A stretch of DNA of 64,000 bases from CAZEDM01 sp964511075. GTDB taxonomy: Bacteria > Zixibacteria > MSB-5A5 > RBG-16-43-9. How positions within the stretch are numbered: the first letter of the stretch is position 1; every line of letters starts with the position of its first letter. The stretch is taken from NCBI GenBank assembly GCA_964511075.1, contig CAZEDM010000001.1, positions 248,001 to 312,000 of the forward strand, in the 5' to 3' direction. The notes below the pieces were generated by a model. The model ran no database searches, was not told where the DNA came from, and was given only the letters and a program-made list of their open reading frames with translations. Position numbers and translations under genes: made by a program. Below, piece by piece: positions 1 to 8,531 of the stretch.

Positions 1-2
1 CA

Positions 3-350
3 ATCATTCTACACGAGCAACCAAGTAAAGGGATGACAATTATTGAGAAGCTAGAAGAACATTCTGATGTTGGATTTGCATTTGTTTTGCTTACTCCTGA
101 TGATATAGGGAACCAAAAGAATAAGAAAGATAATCTTTTACCAAGGGCACGACAAAATGTTGTGTTTGAATTCGGCTTATTTGTAGGCAAACTTGGTAGG
201 GAGAGAGTTTGTTGCTTATACACAGGAGAAGTCGAGCTTCCTTCTGATTTACATGGACTTGTTTATATACCATTTAAATCCAGTATTAATGAGGTCCAAT
301 TGGATATTGTGAAAGAGTTAAGAGCTGCAGGATATGATGTAAAGATATAA
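3..350 (+). CDS. TIR-like domain nucleotide-binding protein, 3' part only
   Basis: The reading frame is already open at the left edge of the window, so this is the C-terminal part (about 115 residues) of a longer protein; the first in-frame ATG at position 33 is internal. The visible part matches the predicted nucleotide-binding TIR-like family (PF10137/CAP12 type) from memory: an ILHEQPSKG stretch, a GFAFVLLTPDD strand, RARQNVVFEFGLFVGKLGR and a closing LHGLVYIPF. Members of this family are NAD-consuming or nucleotide-sensing effectors, often found in anti-phage systems such as CBASS and Pycsar. The partner genes, if any, lie to the left and cannot be seen. The gene is AT-richer than lnt downstream, which suggests an accessory region ends here. 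The family call is firm; a defence role is inference. Confidence 0.8.
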   Translation: MILHEQPSKGMTIIEKLEEHSDVGFAFVLLTPDDIGNQKNKKDNLLPRARQNVVFEFGLFVGKLGRERVCCLYTGEVELPSDLHGLVYIPFKSSINEVQLDIVKELRAAGYDVKI

Positions 351-390
351 TCTTTTGAAAATATCTTCTTAGGTAATAACACAAAGTAAC

Positions 391-427
391 CCTGAAGGTC
401 CAGAATGGATCTTGAGAGTTGCCCTAC
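391..427 (-). repeat. GTAG hairpin element (REP-like), minus strand
   Basis: Reads on the minus strand as GTAGGGCAA followed by an imperfect palindrome ending in CCTTCAGGG. It is related to the copies at 28459 and 63708. It fills the gap between the TIR-like gene and lnt. Confidence 0.5.
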
Positions 428-447
428 GAAAACGCAAATAGTTTCTT

Positions 448-1953
448 ATGACCCCTAAAAAAACCTTACTTTACATTCTTCTCTCTGCTCTTCTTTTCTC
501 CTTATCCTTTCCTCCTCTTCCTTCCGGGTTTCTGGCTTACTTCTGTCTGGTTTTTTTGTTTTTTGCCCTGGAGGGTAAGGGTGGAAAAGAATCTTTCAGG
601 TTGGGATATATCTGGGGTCTGGTTACCAATTCGCTGCTTCTCTACTGGATAACCTGGGCGACTATTCCCGGGGTTTTGGGGGCGGTTCTGGTTTTGTCCC
701 TGTATACTGCTTTTCTTTTTCTATTCTACTCCTGGGCTCAGAAGGTTTTCAGAGAAAAAGCGGTTTACCTATTTCCCTTCCTGTGGATTTTGATGGAATA
801 CGGCAGGTCGCTTTTAGATATAGGTTTTCCCTGGCTTAACCTCTCCTATACCCAGACCTATTATCTTCCCCTTATACAGTATGCCTCTTTTATCGGTAAT
901 TACGGGGTCTCTTTCTGGATATTGTGGCTTAATGTTCTGTTTTATTTAGGGATAAAAAATTTTGCTTACCCCAAAAAGGTTCTGATTTATCTTTCGATAA
1001 TTGCTCTTCTATTCTTGCTTCCTTATCTTTACGGACGAAAAGTCCTGAGCCAGCCAGAACAGGAAGGTAAAGTGAGTATCGCCATAGTTCAGGGTAATAT
1101 TCCCCAGGATGTCAAGTGGGATTACGAGATGCTGGATTATAATTTCGAGACGTTCGTAGAGCTGACCCGGGAGATACCGGAAAAAGTTGACCTAATCCTC
1201 TGGCCCGAGACTGCGGCACCCTGTTACATCAAATCAGAGCCGAAATATTTCTCCTTGGTCAAATCCTTAGCCGATTCTCTGCAGACTCCTGTGCTCTTGG
1301 GCACCAACGATTACCGGATGACAGGGGAAGGTAAATATCTTTACTTCAATTCTGTTTTTTGTTTTAACCCTGAAGGTGACTGGCCTCCTGGTCAGGTGAA
1401 TCCGGTGGTATATAATAAAATCCATTTGGTTCCTTTTTCCGAATGGGTTCCCTATTCGAAGCTCTTAGGCTGGCTTTACAAGATAAAGTTTGGTCTTTCG
1501 GATTACACCCCGGGTAAAGATTATGTCATATTCGAGAATCCAAAAGGGAGGTTCGCCACCCTGATCTGTTTCGAGGCGGTTTTCCCGGATCTGGTGCGAA
1601 AGTTCGTCCTGAAAGGAGCAGATTTTCTGGTGAACGTAACCAATGACGGCTGGTTCGGGAAAACCAGCGGACCCTACCAGCATGCTCGGATAAATGTGTT
1701 TCGTGCAGTTGAGAATCGCAGAAGCATCGCCAGGTGCGCCAACACAGGCGTCTCGATGTTTGTCGACCCTTACGGACGAATTACCCGTAAAACGAAAATA
1801 TATGTTCAGGATACCCTGACAGGAGAAATCTCCAGGAGAAACGAGCTGACTTTTTATACCAGATACGGGGACTTTTTTGCCAAAGGGATTTCTCTGGTTT
1901 CTATTATGGTTTTAGCGTATACTATTTCAAGAAAGGTAAGACGCAAGACGTAA
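448..1953 (+). CDS. lnt: Apolipoprotein N-acyltransferase
   Basis: Lnt transfers an acyl chain from phospholipid to the N-terminal cysteine of apolipoproteins in the inner membrane, the last step of lipoprotein maturation. The 501-residue length is normal. The first ~200 residues hold several hydrophobic membrane segments, followed by a periplasmic nitrilase-like domain. The Glu-Lys-Cys triad is visible as E254 (LWPETAAP), K324 (YNKIHLVPF) and C374 (ICFEAVFP), with the family's NVTNDGWFG and HARINVFRAVENRR stretches. A last hydrophobic helix precedes the basic C-terminus. No strong ribosome binding site stands before the ATG. It is the first gene of a same-strand run of envelope genes and fits with the lipoprotein-release genes at 21591-23707. 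Confidence 0.95.
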   Translation: MTPKKTLLYILLSALLFSLSFPPLPSGFLAYFCLVFLFFALEGKGGKESFRLGYIWGLVTNSLLLYWITWATIPGVLGAVLVLSLYTAFLFLFYSWAQKVFREKAVYLFPFLWILMEYGRSLLDIGFPWLNLSYTQTYYLPLIQYASFIGNYGVSFWILWLNVLFYLGIKNFAYPKKVLIYLSIIALLFLLPYLYGRKVLSQPEQEGKVSIAIVQGNIPQDVKWDYEMLDYNFETFVELTREIPEKVDLILWPETAAPCYIKSEPKYFSLVKSLADSLQTPVLLGTNDYRMTGEGKYLYFNSVFCFNPEGDWPPGQVNPVVYNKIHLVPFSEWVPYSKLLGWLYKIKFGLSDYTPGKDYVIFENPKGRFATLICFEAVFPDLVRKFVLKGADFLVNVTNDGWFGKTSGPYQHARINVFRAVENRRSIARCANTGVSMFVDPYGRITRKTKIYVQDTLTGEISRRNELTFYTRYGDFFAKGISLVSIMVLAYTISRKVRRKT

Positions 1954-1977
1954 GATATTAGATGATAGTGAGGAAAA

Positions 1978-4164
1978 ATGAGAAAACTTATTTTCATCTG
2001 TCTCTGGGTTTTGATCTTGTCTAGCCCGCTTTATCCTGCGGTGGGGGATTGGGTTACTTACACTAATATGAATTATGCCAAGCAGTTTCTTTTGGAAGGA
2101 GGCTATCTGTGGGTGGCTACCACTGGCGGGCTTTTAAAATTCAACCTCTCCAATAATTCCTATGAGAAGATAACCAATGTCGAAGGTTCGGGAGGGAACT
2201 ATCTTTACTCCTTAGGTATCGACACGACTTTTAGCCTGTGGCTGGGCGCTAAAAATGGAACTTTAACCAGATTTGAGCCTGAAGATTATTCCTTCAGAGT
2301 TTATAAGGACCTGTCCGGGCACAATATAAAATTTATCGCGCCTGACGGTGACAGGCTCTGGATAGGCTCAGATATAGGGGTGAGCCTTTTCTTGATTTAC
2401 AAAAACGAAGGTGAGATCAAGGAAACCTACAGGCATTTAGGGAGCTTAGAGCAGGATCAGGAAGTAAATGCACTCTCCCTAACTCCTACCAGGGTCTGGG
2501 TGGGGACAGAAAAAGGGATTGCTTTTGCTCCCAAGGATGACCCTAATCTTCTGGACCCTTCTCACTGGTATTCCTATGTCTCAGGGCAGAAAGGGCTTAC
2601 CGGCGATTCTGTTCTTTCCATTTTGAACGTGGGAGAGGAGATTTACATCGGAACAAAAGAAGGGGTCTTTAAATTTAACGCACCGGATTCAAGCTGGAGT
2701 CTTCTGGGATTGGAGAGCCTGAGAGTACGCGATTTGAAATATCATTCAGCTAAAATATATGCCGCTACCAGCTGGGGGGTCTACGTTTATGATAACGAAA
2801 CCTGGTCCCAGCTGAGCATATCCGGACTGGAAAATAGCAATTTGAATTCGCTTTCGTTCGATGGCTCAGGCAACCTCTGGGTAGGGACTGAAGGGTCCGG
2901 TATCTCAGTTTATGATAATTCCTCTTGGGCGAATTTCTGGATAGCAGGGCCTCCGGGTAATATCTTCAACAAAATAGCCATAGAGGAAAGCGGCAAAATC
3001 TGGTGCTCAAACTGGACAGGCGGAGGCTCCTCTTTTGATGGGACAGTCTGGGACTCGTTTCAGGATACCCTCTATTCTATTTTCAGCCGCAGACCCATAA
3101 TGGCATCTGTTACCCTGGATTATGAGGGGAATGTCTGGCTTGGCTCCTGGGGGGATGGCCTTTACAAACTCGATTCCCAGGGAAATTGGTCGATGTATGA
3201 TTCCAGCAATAGCGAGTTAAGACCATACTCCGGTCATCCCTTAAACACGGTGGTGAGTGATATCGTGATAGACGAGGCCGGGACCAAATGGATGGCTAAC
3301 TGGGAAGGGGTGGAGGAAAGGACCGTAGTGGCATTACAGGGTGATCAATGGACTCCCTATCTGACCACGGACGGGATAAGGTCTAATCTGATAAACTCAC
3401 TATACGTGACAGGCGATAGCCTCTTTATCTGCCACCAGGGATCAGGTCTGGCTATACTTGAATATAACGGAACAGTGCAAAATAAAAGCGATGATTATAT
3501 ATATTATTATACTGAAACGAGTGGAAATCTCTCTGGGAATGATGTGCGTTGCGCCAAAATCGATCGAAGGGGGAGCTTATGGGTGGGAACGAACGAGGGA
3601 TTGGATAGATATAACTTTGACATAAACAGATTCAGCGGGGTGCAGCTGCCGGAGCCTTTGGGTCCCCAGGTTAATTCCATAGCAGTGGATGAGATGAACA
3701 ATAAATGGATTGGCACCATAAATGGTGTGGGGGTGATAAATGACCAGGACTCATTCGTTCACGTTTTTACCACCACCAACAGCAAATTAGTGGATGATAA
3801 CGTCTGGTTCATAAATATAGACAACAGAAAAGGTATAGCTTGGATAGGGACGGAGAACGGGCTTTCCTCTTACCAGTTCAGGACCCCGGCGGGTAATTTA
3901 TGCGAGATCTATCCATATCCTAATCCGGTGACCTTGAGAAATGGTGAGGAGAAGGTGACTTTCGACGTGTCTCTGGAGACCAAGGTGAGGATATATACCG
4001 TGGCTGGCGAATGGGTAGCAGAGGCAAAACCAGGAGTGATTGGCAAGGAATGGGACCTGAGGAACAGGGCAGGCAAATCTGTGGCTTCAGGGATTTATCT
4101 TTTTTTGATATATGATGATAAATTGGGGAGCTGTGCGGGCAAGATCGTGGTCATTCGCGAATAA
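1978..4164 (+). CDS. Secreted beta-propeller protein with C-terminal type IX-like sorting domain
   Basis: A 728-residue exported protein with an N-terminal signal peptide (about residues 1-20, basic start then hydrophobic core ending PLYPA). The bulk consists of about ten blades of the two-component-regulator-propeller type, each centred on a W(V/I/L)G(T/S)xxG motif such as WVGTEKGIAF, WIGSDIGVSLF and WVGTNEGLDRY. From about residue 645 there is a FlgD/Por-secretion-like immunoglobulin domain (YPYPNPV, KVRIYTVAGEWV, then SGIYLFLI and a basic end), which in FCB bacteria directs proteins to the type IX secretion system and cell surface. No histidine kinase domain is present, so this is a stand-alone surface propeller. 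The ligand is unknown. It sits 24 bases after lnt and 6 bases before the next gene. Confidence 0.8.
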   Translation: MRKLIFICLWVLILSSPLYPAVGDWVTYTNMNYAKQFLLEGGYLWVATTGGLLKFNLSNNSYEKITNVEGSGGNYLYSLGIDTTFSLWLGAKNGTLTRFEPEDYSFRVYKDLSGHNIKFIAPDGDRLWIGSDIGVSLFLIYKNEGEIKETYRHLGSLEQDQEVNALSLTPTRVWVGTEKGIAFAPKDDPNLLDPSHWYSYVSGQKGLTGDSVLSILNVGEEIYIGTKEGVFKFNAPDSSWSLLGLESLRVRDLKYHSAKIYAATSWGVYVYDNETWSQLSISGLENSNLNSLSFDGSGNLWVGTEGSGISVYDNSSWANFWIAGPPGNIFNKIAIEESGKIWCSNWTGGGSSFDGTVWDSFQDTLYSIFSRRPIMASVTLDYEGNVWLGSWGDGLYKLDSQGNWSMYDSSNSELRPYSGHPLNTVVSDIVIDEAGTKWMANWEGVEERTVVALQGDQWTPYLTTDGIRSNLINSLYVTGDSLFICHQGSGLAILEYNGTVQNKSDDYIYYYTETSGNLSGNDVRCAKIDRRGSLWVGTNEGLDRYNFDINRFSGVQLPEPLGPQVNSIAVDEMNNKWIGTINGVGVINDQDSFVHVFTTTNSKLVDDNVWFINIDNRKGIAWIGTENGLSSYQFRTPAGNLCEIYPYPNPVTLRNGEEKVTFDVSLETKVRIYTVAGEWVAEAKPGVIGKEWDLRNRAGKSVASGIYLFLIYDDKLGSCAGKIVVIRE

Positions 4165-4170
4165 CAGAAC

Positions 4171-5148
4171 ATGGAATTCAAACTCCTGTACTTAGGCGAG
4201 CTTGAGGAAAAGAAATGGGAGGAGCTTCTTCTCGGCTCCCCTTCCAGCACTTTTTACCATAAATCCTCCTGGGCTAAGGTGTGGTTTTCCAGCTTGGTTT
4301 ATTTTACTCCTCTTTTTTTTGTCAGCCTAAATGAGAAAGGGGATTATACCTGCGGGTTTCCTTTTATTCTTTCTGATAAATACCGATTGAGAAGGGCTTA
4401 CTCCATGCCCTTTGGCACCTACGGCGGATTGGTTTCCAGTGAAAACCTGACAGGTGAGCAGATTAAAAATATATATGAGAAGATCGAGGAGAAGTTCAAA
4501 AAGCTGAAAATCGTAAGCGCTGAGGTGATAGATTTTTACGGAGATCAGAACATCTTAAGTCAGTTCGGATATAAGACCGCTAAAGGCTATACTCATATAT
4601 TAGATTTAGCCAAATATGAGGCTAACCCTGTTCATAAAACCAAAAGAGGCGCTATTCAGGCAGAGAAAAAGGGAGTTCAGGTTAGTCCGCTTTCATCCAC
4701 CGAGAGAATAAAAGAGTGTTATGAGCTGGTGAGGAAAAGAGACAAGCGCTATGGCTTAAAAAGGTCGAAATACCCTCTGGGCTTGTATGAGAGTATCTGG
4801 AATACCTTTGAATCGGGAAAAGAGCTTCTGTGGAGAACAGCAACTATTGAGAACAGAATCATTGCTTTTCAGATAAATTTTCTTTTCAAAGATACTATTT
4901 ATTACTGGGAAGGTGCCTCTGAGCTCGAGGCTTTGCCTTTAAGACCGAATGATGCCCTGTTCTCCGATATGATCCAGTGGGGAATTTCAGAAGGGTATAG
5001 ATTCCTGAATTTTGGAGGTTCTCCGCAAGGAGCAGAAGGTTTGGTCAGGTTCAAGCAGGCATGGGGAGGTGAAAAAAGAGACTATACTATATATGTCAAG
5101 AAAAGGCTCTGGTATAAAACTGCGGAAAAATTAAAGAGAATTTTATAG
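4171..5148 (+). CDS. FemAB-like GNAT-fold acyltransferase
   Basis: A 325-residue protein of the FemAB/BioF2-like acyltransferase type, used for aminoacyl or acyl transfer to cell-wall or surface glycans. Visible markers are the N-terminal WEELLLGSPSSTFYHKSSWAKV block, a central region rich in basic residues around KKGVQVSPL, and the C-terminal GNAT-like core with YYWEGASELE, PNDALFSDMIQW and FLNFGGSPQGAEGLVRFKQAWGG. It starts 6 bases after the propeller gene and precedes three glycosyltransferases, so a role in decorating a surface polysaccharide or lipid is likely (inference). The acyl donor and acceptor cannot be read from the sequence. Confidence 0.7.
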   Translation: MEFKLLYLGELEEKKWEELLLGSPSSTFYHKSSWAKVWFSSLVYFTPLFFVSLNEKGDYTCGFPFILSDKYRLRRAYSMPFGTYGGLVSSENLTGEQIKNIYEKIEEKFKKLKIVSAEVIDFYGDQNILSQFGYKTAKGYTHILDLAKYEANPVHKTKRGAIQAEKKGVQVSPLSSTERIKECYELVRKRDKRYGLKRSKYPLGLYESIWNTFESGKELLWRTATIENRIIAFQINFLFKDTIYYWEGASELEALPLRPNDALFSDMIQWGISEGYRFLNFGGSPQGAEGLVRFKQAWGGEKRDYTIYVKKRLWYKTAEKLKRIL

Positions 5149-5151
5149 GTT

Positions 5152-5190
5152 GTAGGGACAGAATCCACTTTAGGCGGGTTCTATCCTTCC
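5152..5190 (+). repeat. GTAG hairpin element (REP-like), imperfect
   Basis: Begins GTAGGGACAGAATCC and returns with GGGTTCTATCC; the stem is imperfect and needs G-U pairs. It lies just after the FemAB-like gene and before a TGTCATTG repeat. Confidence 0.4.
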
Positions 5191-5198
5191 TATTTCCT

Positions 5199-5240
5199 GT
5201 CATTGCGGCCCCGCCTCTGGCTGGACTCCTCACAATGACA
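5199..5240. repeat. Short copy of the TGTCATTG-ended repeat
   Basis: Starts TGTCATTGCGG and ends ACTCCTCACAATGACA. It is an internally shortened relative (42 bp) of the elements at 31025-31114 and 41870-41962, sharing the GCCTCTGGC...ACTCCTC...CAATGACA half with the latter. Confidence 0.6.
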
Positions 5241-5256
5241 GTAAGATGATAAAAGA

Positions 5257-6324
5257 ATGAGAATTCTATTCCTCTCCGATGCAAGCAGCTTTCACACTAA
5301 AAGATGGGTGGACTATTTTGCAGACAAAGGGTGTGAGCCATATCTTTTTTCCCTGGAGAAGAGCCTGGGGACAAAAGCTGAGGAGATTTACCTCTCTCCC
5401 AAGAGTAAACTGTCGTTTCTCAAATATATTTTAGCCCTGCCTGAGTTAAAAAATCTTATTAAGAAGATAAATCCAGACCTGGTTAATGCTCATTTCATTC
5501 CCAACTATGGTTTCCTTGGAGCGTTGTCGAAAAGTAAACCCTTAATAGTTTCCACCTGGGGCTCGGATGTGCTGGTTTCTCCGAAAAAATCTGTTTTCCA
5601 TAAATGGAGAGCAAAATATGTCCTCTCCAAGGCAGATTTAGTCACCTGCGACGGGATTAATCTAATTCAGGGATTAATTCAATTAGGCGTGAATATGGAG
5701 AAGATAATTTTCGCTCCGATGGGGGTCGAACAAAGGTTATTAAGGATGAGAGAGAATTCTATCGAGAATAAGGAGGAGGTAATTCTTCTGAGCCTCAGAA
5801 GCCTCGAGCCGGTCTACGATTTGAAAACTCTGATAAGGGCAATACCTTTGATACTTGAAAAAATAAATAAAAAAATCAGATTCTGGATAACAGGAGAGGG
5901 AAACGAAAAAAAGAAGTTAGTGGGGCTTTGCGTAAGCTTAGGCATAGGGGAGAAGGTTGAATTTAAGGGACGTATATCCAGGGAAGAATTGGAAGATGAT
6001 TTGCATAAAGCGGATATATATATTTCCACCTCGCTTTCCGACAGCACCTCAGTTTCTCTTTTAGAGGCTATGGCTTCCGGTCTTGTTCCGGTGGTGTCTG
6101 ATATACCAGGCAACCGGGAGTGGATTGAGGAAGGAGTAAACGGTTTTCTTTTTCCAGCAGGGGATTCTCAAGCTTTGGCTCAGAAAATAATCCGTGTAAT
6201 AAATGATTTTAAGGATATGGTTAAACTTCGGCAAGAAAATCAGAGAATCATTAGAGAGAAAGCTCTGTGGGAAGAGAATATGAAGATAATCGAGTTAAGA
6301 TTCTTAGAGCTTTTAAAGAAATGA
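5257..6324 (+). CDS. Glycosyltransferase, GT4 family
   Basis: A 355-residue GT-B fold glycosyltransferase. The N-terminal half starts MRILFLSDASSFHTKRW and carries VNAHFIPNYGFLGAL. The C-terminal half has the GT4 donor-binding region: VILLSLRSLEP, FWITGEGNE, the SLLEAMASGLVPVVSDIPG stretch with its EX7E-type glutamate, and NGFLFPAGD. It uses an unidentified nucleotide sugar, probably on a cytoplasmic lipid-linked acceptor. The ribosome binding site is weak. Its stop overlaps the next glycosyltransferase's start by four bases (ATGA), so the two are probably translationally coupled. Confidence 0.85.
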   Translation: MRILFLSDASSFHTKRWVDYFADKGCEPYLFSLEKSLGTKAEEIYLSPKSKLSFLKYILALPELKNLIKKINPDLVNAHFIPNYGFLGALSKSKPLIVSTWGSDVLVSPKKSVFHKWRAKYVLSKADLVTCDGINLIQGLIQLGVNMEKIIFAPMGVEQRLLRMRENSIENKEEVILLSLRSLEPVYDLKTLIRAIPLILEKINKKIRFWITGEGNEKKKLVGLCVSLGIGEKVEFKGRISREELEDDLHKADIYISTSLSDSTSVSLLEAMASGLVPVVSDIPGNREWIEEGVNGFLFPAGDSQALAQKIIRVINDFKDMVKLRQENQRIIREKALWEENMKIIELRFLELLKK

Positions 6325-7652
6325 ACACTGTTTTAGGCCCAAAGAAGAAAATCTTAATAATCTCTTACTATTTCCCGCCCCAGGGTATGGGTGGGGTGCA
6401 GAGGGTTTCCAAATTTGTCAAATACCTTCCTTCTTTCAATTGGGAACCAGTGGTGTTAACTGTAAAGAATATCGAGTATTTCAGCCAGGACCCATCACTT
6501 ATGGATGAATTGCCAGAGTGCGTGAAAATCTACAGAGCTGGCTCATTTGACCCCTTGAGATTGATATTCGTTTTAAAAAGAATGTTCAGAAGGGAAAAAA
6601 ACGACCCTAACATATTACGAATGGGAAAAAATAAAAAGGGAGGACGGTTTAGTTCCGGTTTACCCAAACTCATCAACTTTTTCTCTTTCCCGGATAATAA
6701 AATCGGCTGGTTTCCCTTTGCCCTGATAAAGGGATTTAGGTTGTGCAAAAAAGAGAAAATCGACCTTCTGTTTTCCACCTCTCCGCCTCTGACCTGTCAT
6801 TTAACCGGATTCTTCCTGAAAAAAATCACCGGTATAAAATGGGTTGCAGATTACAGGGATCCGTATTTGACTTACGAGGATGTGAAAACTCAATCACCTT
6901 TAAAAAAGTTTTTTATTAAAGGTCTGCAAAAACTGTTCTTAAAGAAAGCTGATGGTGTAATTGGGGTCAATCAAAACATTGCTTCAGGATTAAAGAAAAT
7001 TTCCAATGACATAAAAAATGTTCAGGTGATAACCAATGGCTATGATCAAGCGGATTTCGACATTAAAATAGAAAAAAGTAAGGATATTTTTCAGATAATT
7101 TATTTCGGCACCTTCAGCCCGGATTGTCCGGCTGAGCCTTTCCTAAAAGCCCTGCACAATCTTTTAAAACAGCAAAAAATTCGTAAGGAGAAAATCAAAT
7201 TCACTCATATCGGATTGTCCCTTGGAATCGATCTGGAAAAATTGGTGGGAAAATACGAGTTGAATGAAATAGCTGAACTGAAAGGGTATCTGTCTCATAA
7301 AGAAGGAGTGAGGGAATTGCTCAAAGCCAATCTAACTTTGCTGTCTGCAGCAGAATCTGCTCCGGTTATAACCACAGGGAAAATATTTGAATATCTGGGA
7401 GCTGAAATCCCTATTTTGGCTATTGGTCCTCCAGAGGGGGAAGCAGGCAGATTAGTTCAATCGCTGGGTGTGGGCAGAGCGGTCTCTCCGAATAATATTA
7501 CAGAGATAGAAAACGCCCTTTTAAGGTTCTATCAGGAATATGAAAGTGGAAAATCTTATTTGAAAACCTATCCTGAAGAAGTAAAGAAATACGAGAGGAG
7601 ATATCTGACCTCGAAATTAGCCCAACTTCTGGATGAGGTGGTGAGAAGGTAA
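6321..7652 (+). CDS. Glycosyltransferase, GT4-like
   Basis: The start is placed at 6321, where ATG overlaps the upstream stop as ATGA; an in-frame ATG at 6267 lies inside the previous gene and is less likely. The 443-residue protein opens with ILIISYYFPPQGMGG and VQRVSKFVKYLP, typical of GT4-type enzymes that follow a glycine-rich donor loop. It continues with WVADYRDPY, a GVNQNIASGLKK segment and a C-terminal domain with IIYFGTFSPD, KGYLSHKEGVRELLKA and TTGKIFEYLGAEIPILAIGPPEGEA. The substrate is unknown. It acts with the neighbouring glycosyltransferases, presumably on a surface glycan. Confidence 0.8.
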   Translation: MNTVLGPKKKILIISYYFPPQGMGGVQRVSKFVKYLPSFNWEPVVLTVKNIEYFSQDPSLMDELPECVKIYRAGSFDPLRLIFVLKRMFRREKNDPNILRMGKNKKGGRFSSGLPKLINFFSFPDNKIGWFPFALIKGFRLCKKEKIDLLFSTSPPLTCHLTGFFLKKITGIKWVADYRDPYLTYEDVKTQSPLKKFFIKGLQKLFLKKADGVIGVNQNIASGLKKISNDIKNVQVITNGYDQADFDIKIEKSKDIFQIIYFGTFSPDCPAEPFLKALHNLLKQQKIRKEKIKFTHIGLSLGIDLEKLVGKYELNEIAELKGYLSHKEGVRELLKANLTLLSAAESAPVITTGKIFEYLGAEIPILAIGPPEGEAGRLVQSLGVGRAVSPNNITEIENALLRFYQEYESGKSYLKTYPEEVKKYERRYLTSKLAQLLDEVVRR

Positions 7653-7655
7653 CAT

Positions 7656-8531
7656 ATGCCATTGCTTTCCATCATCATCGTTACCTGGAACAACGAAGAG
7701 TTCATCGAAGCCTGCCTCGAGTCTATTTTCGAAACCAAAGGCTCGATAGACCTGGAGGTGATAGTAATAGATAATGCCTCAGAGGATAGGACAGTAGGGA
7801 TAATACGGAAATTTGAGCCTGAGGTTAGACTGATTTCCAATCAAAAAAATCTGGGCTATGCCAGAGGTAACAACCAGGGCATAGAGAGTGCCGGTGGAGA
7901 GTATATTCTGTTTCTTAATCCAGACGTGATATTAGAGGGGGACACAATTGAACTTATGCTGAGTTTTTTACAGGAGCATAAGGAGATTGAGGGGCTGGGA
8001 CCCCAGCTTCTGAACAAGGACGGCTCGATCCAGCCTTCCTGCAGGGAGTTTCCGGATTTTGTCATACTTCTGTGGGAAATCACTGGCTTGAGTTATCTTT
8101 TTCCAAAAAGCAGAACCTTTGGCAGGTGGAGGATGGGTTATTTTGATTTCAAGTCCACAAGGGAGGTTGAACAGCCGATGAGTTCCTGCCTTCTCCTGCG
8201 TCGAGATGTTCTGCAGAAGGTGGGGACTTTCGATGAAGGGTTTCCAATTTTTTTCAATGATGTGGATTTATGCTACCGCATAAAGAAAAGCAAAGGAAAA
8301 CTTTATTTCTCTCCCGAAGCAAAGGCTTTCCATTATAAAGGAGGGTCGACCCAGAAGACAAAACCCAGGATGATTCTGTCATCCCACAATAGCTTTTTTA
8401 GATTTCTCAATAAGTATAAAAAAGGAGCCTTGAACAGAATCTTGGTTTATCTTTCTGGAATTATCCTTATGATTTCTGCCTTATTCAGGATTGTGTTTTA
8501 CGGCTTAAGGAAGGTTTTCTCAAAAAGTTAA
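7656..8531 (+). CDS. Glycosyltransferase, GT2 family
   Basis: A 291-residue GT-A fold enzyme. It has the GT2 opening LSIIIVTWNNEEFIEACLES, the nucleotide-binding VIVIDNASEDRT, the LFLNPDV motif (the DXD equivalent), and an acceptor-side FFNDVDLCYRIKK region of the rhamnosyltransferase-like subgroup. A hydrophobic helix near the C-terminus (about residues 262-282) suggests membrane attachment. It starts 3 bases after the previous glycosyltransferase. Its last 47 bases overlap the 3' end of the radical SAM gene on the opposite strand, so both proteins' C-terminal tails are encoded by the same bases. Confidence 0.87.
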   Translation: MPLLSIIIVTWNNEEFIEACLESIFETKGSIDLEVIVIDNASEDRTVGIIRKFEPEVRLISNQKNLGYARGNNQGIESAGGEYILFLNPDVILEGDTIELMLSFLQEHKEIEGLGPQLLNKDGSIQPSCREFPDFVILLWEITGLSYLFPKSRTFGRWRMGYFDFKSTREVEQPMSSCLLLRRDVLQKVGTFDEGFPIFFNDVDLCYRIKKSKGKLYFSPEAKAFHYKGGSTQKTKPRMILSSHNSFFRFLNKYKKGALNRILVYLSGIILMISALFRIVFYGLRKVFSKS

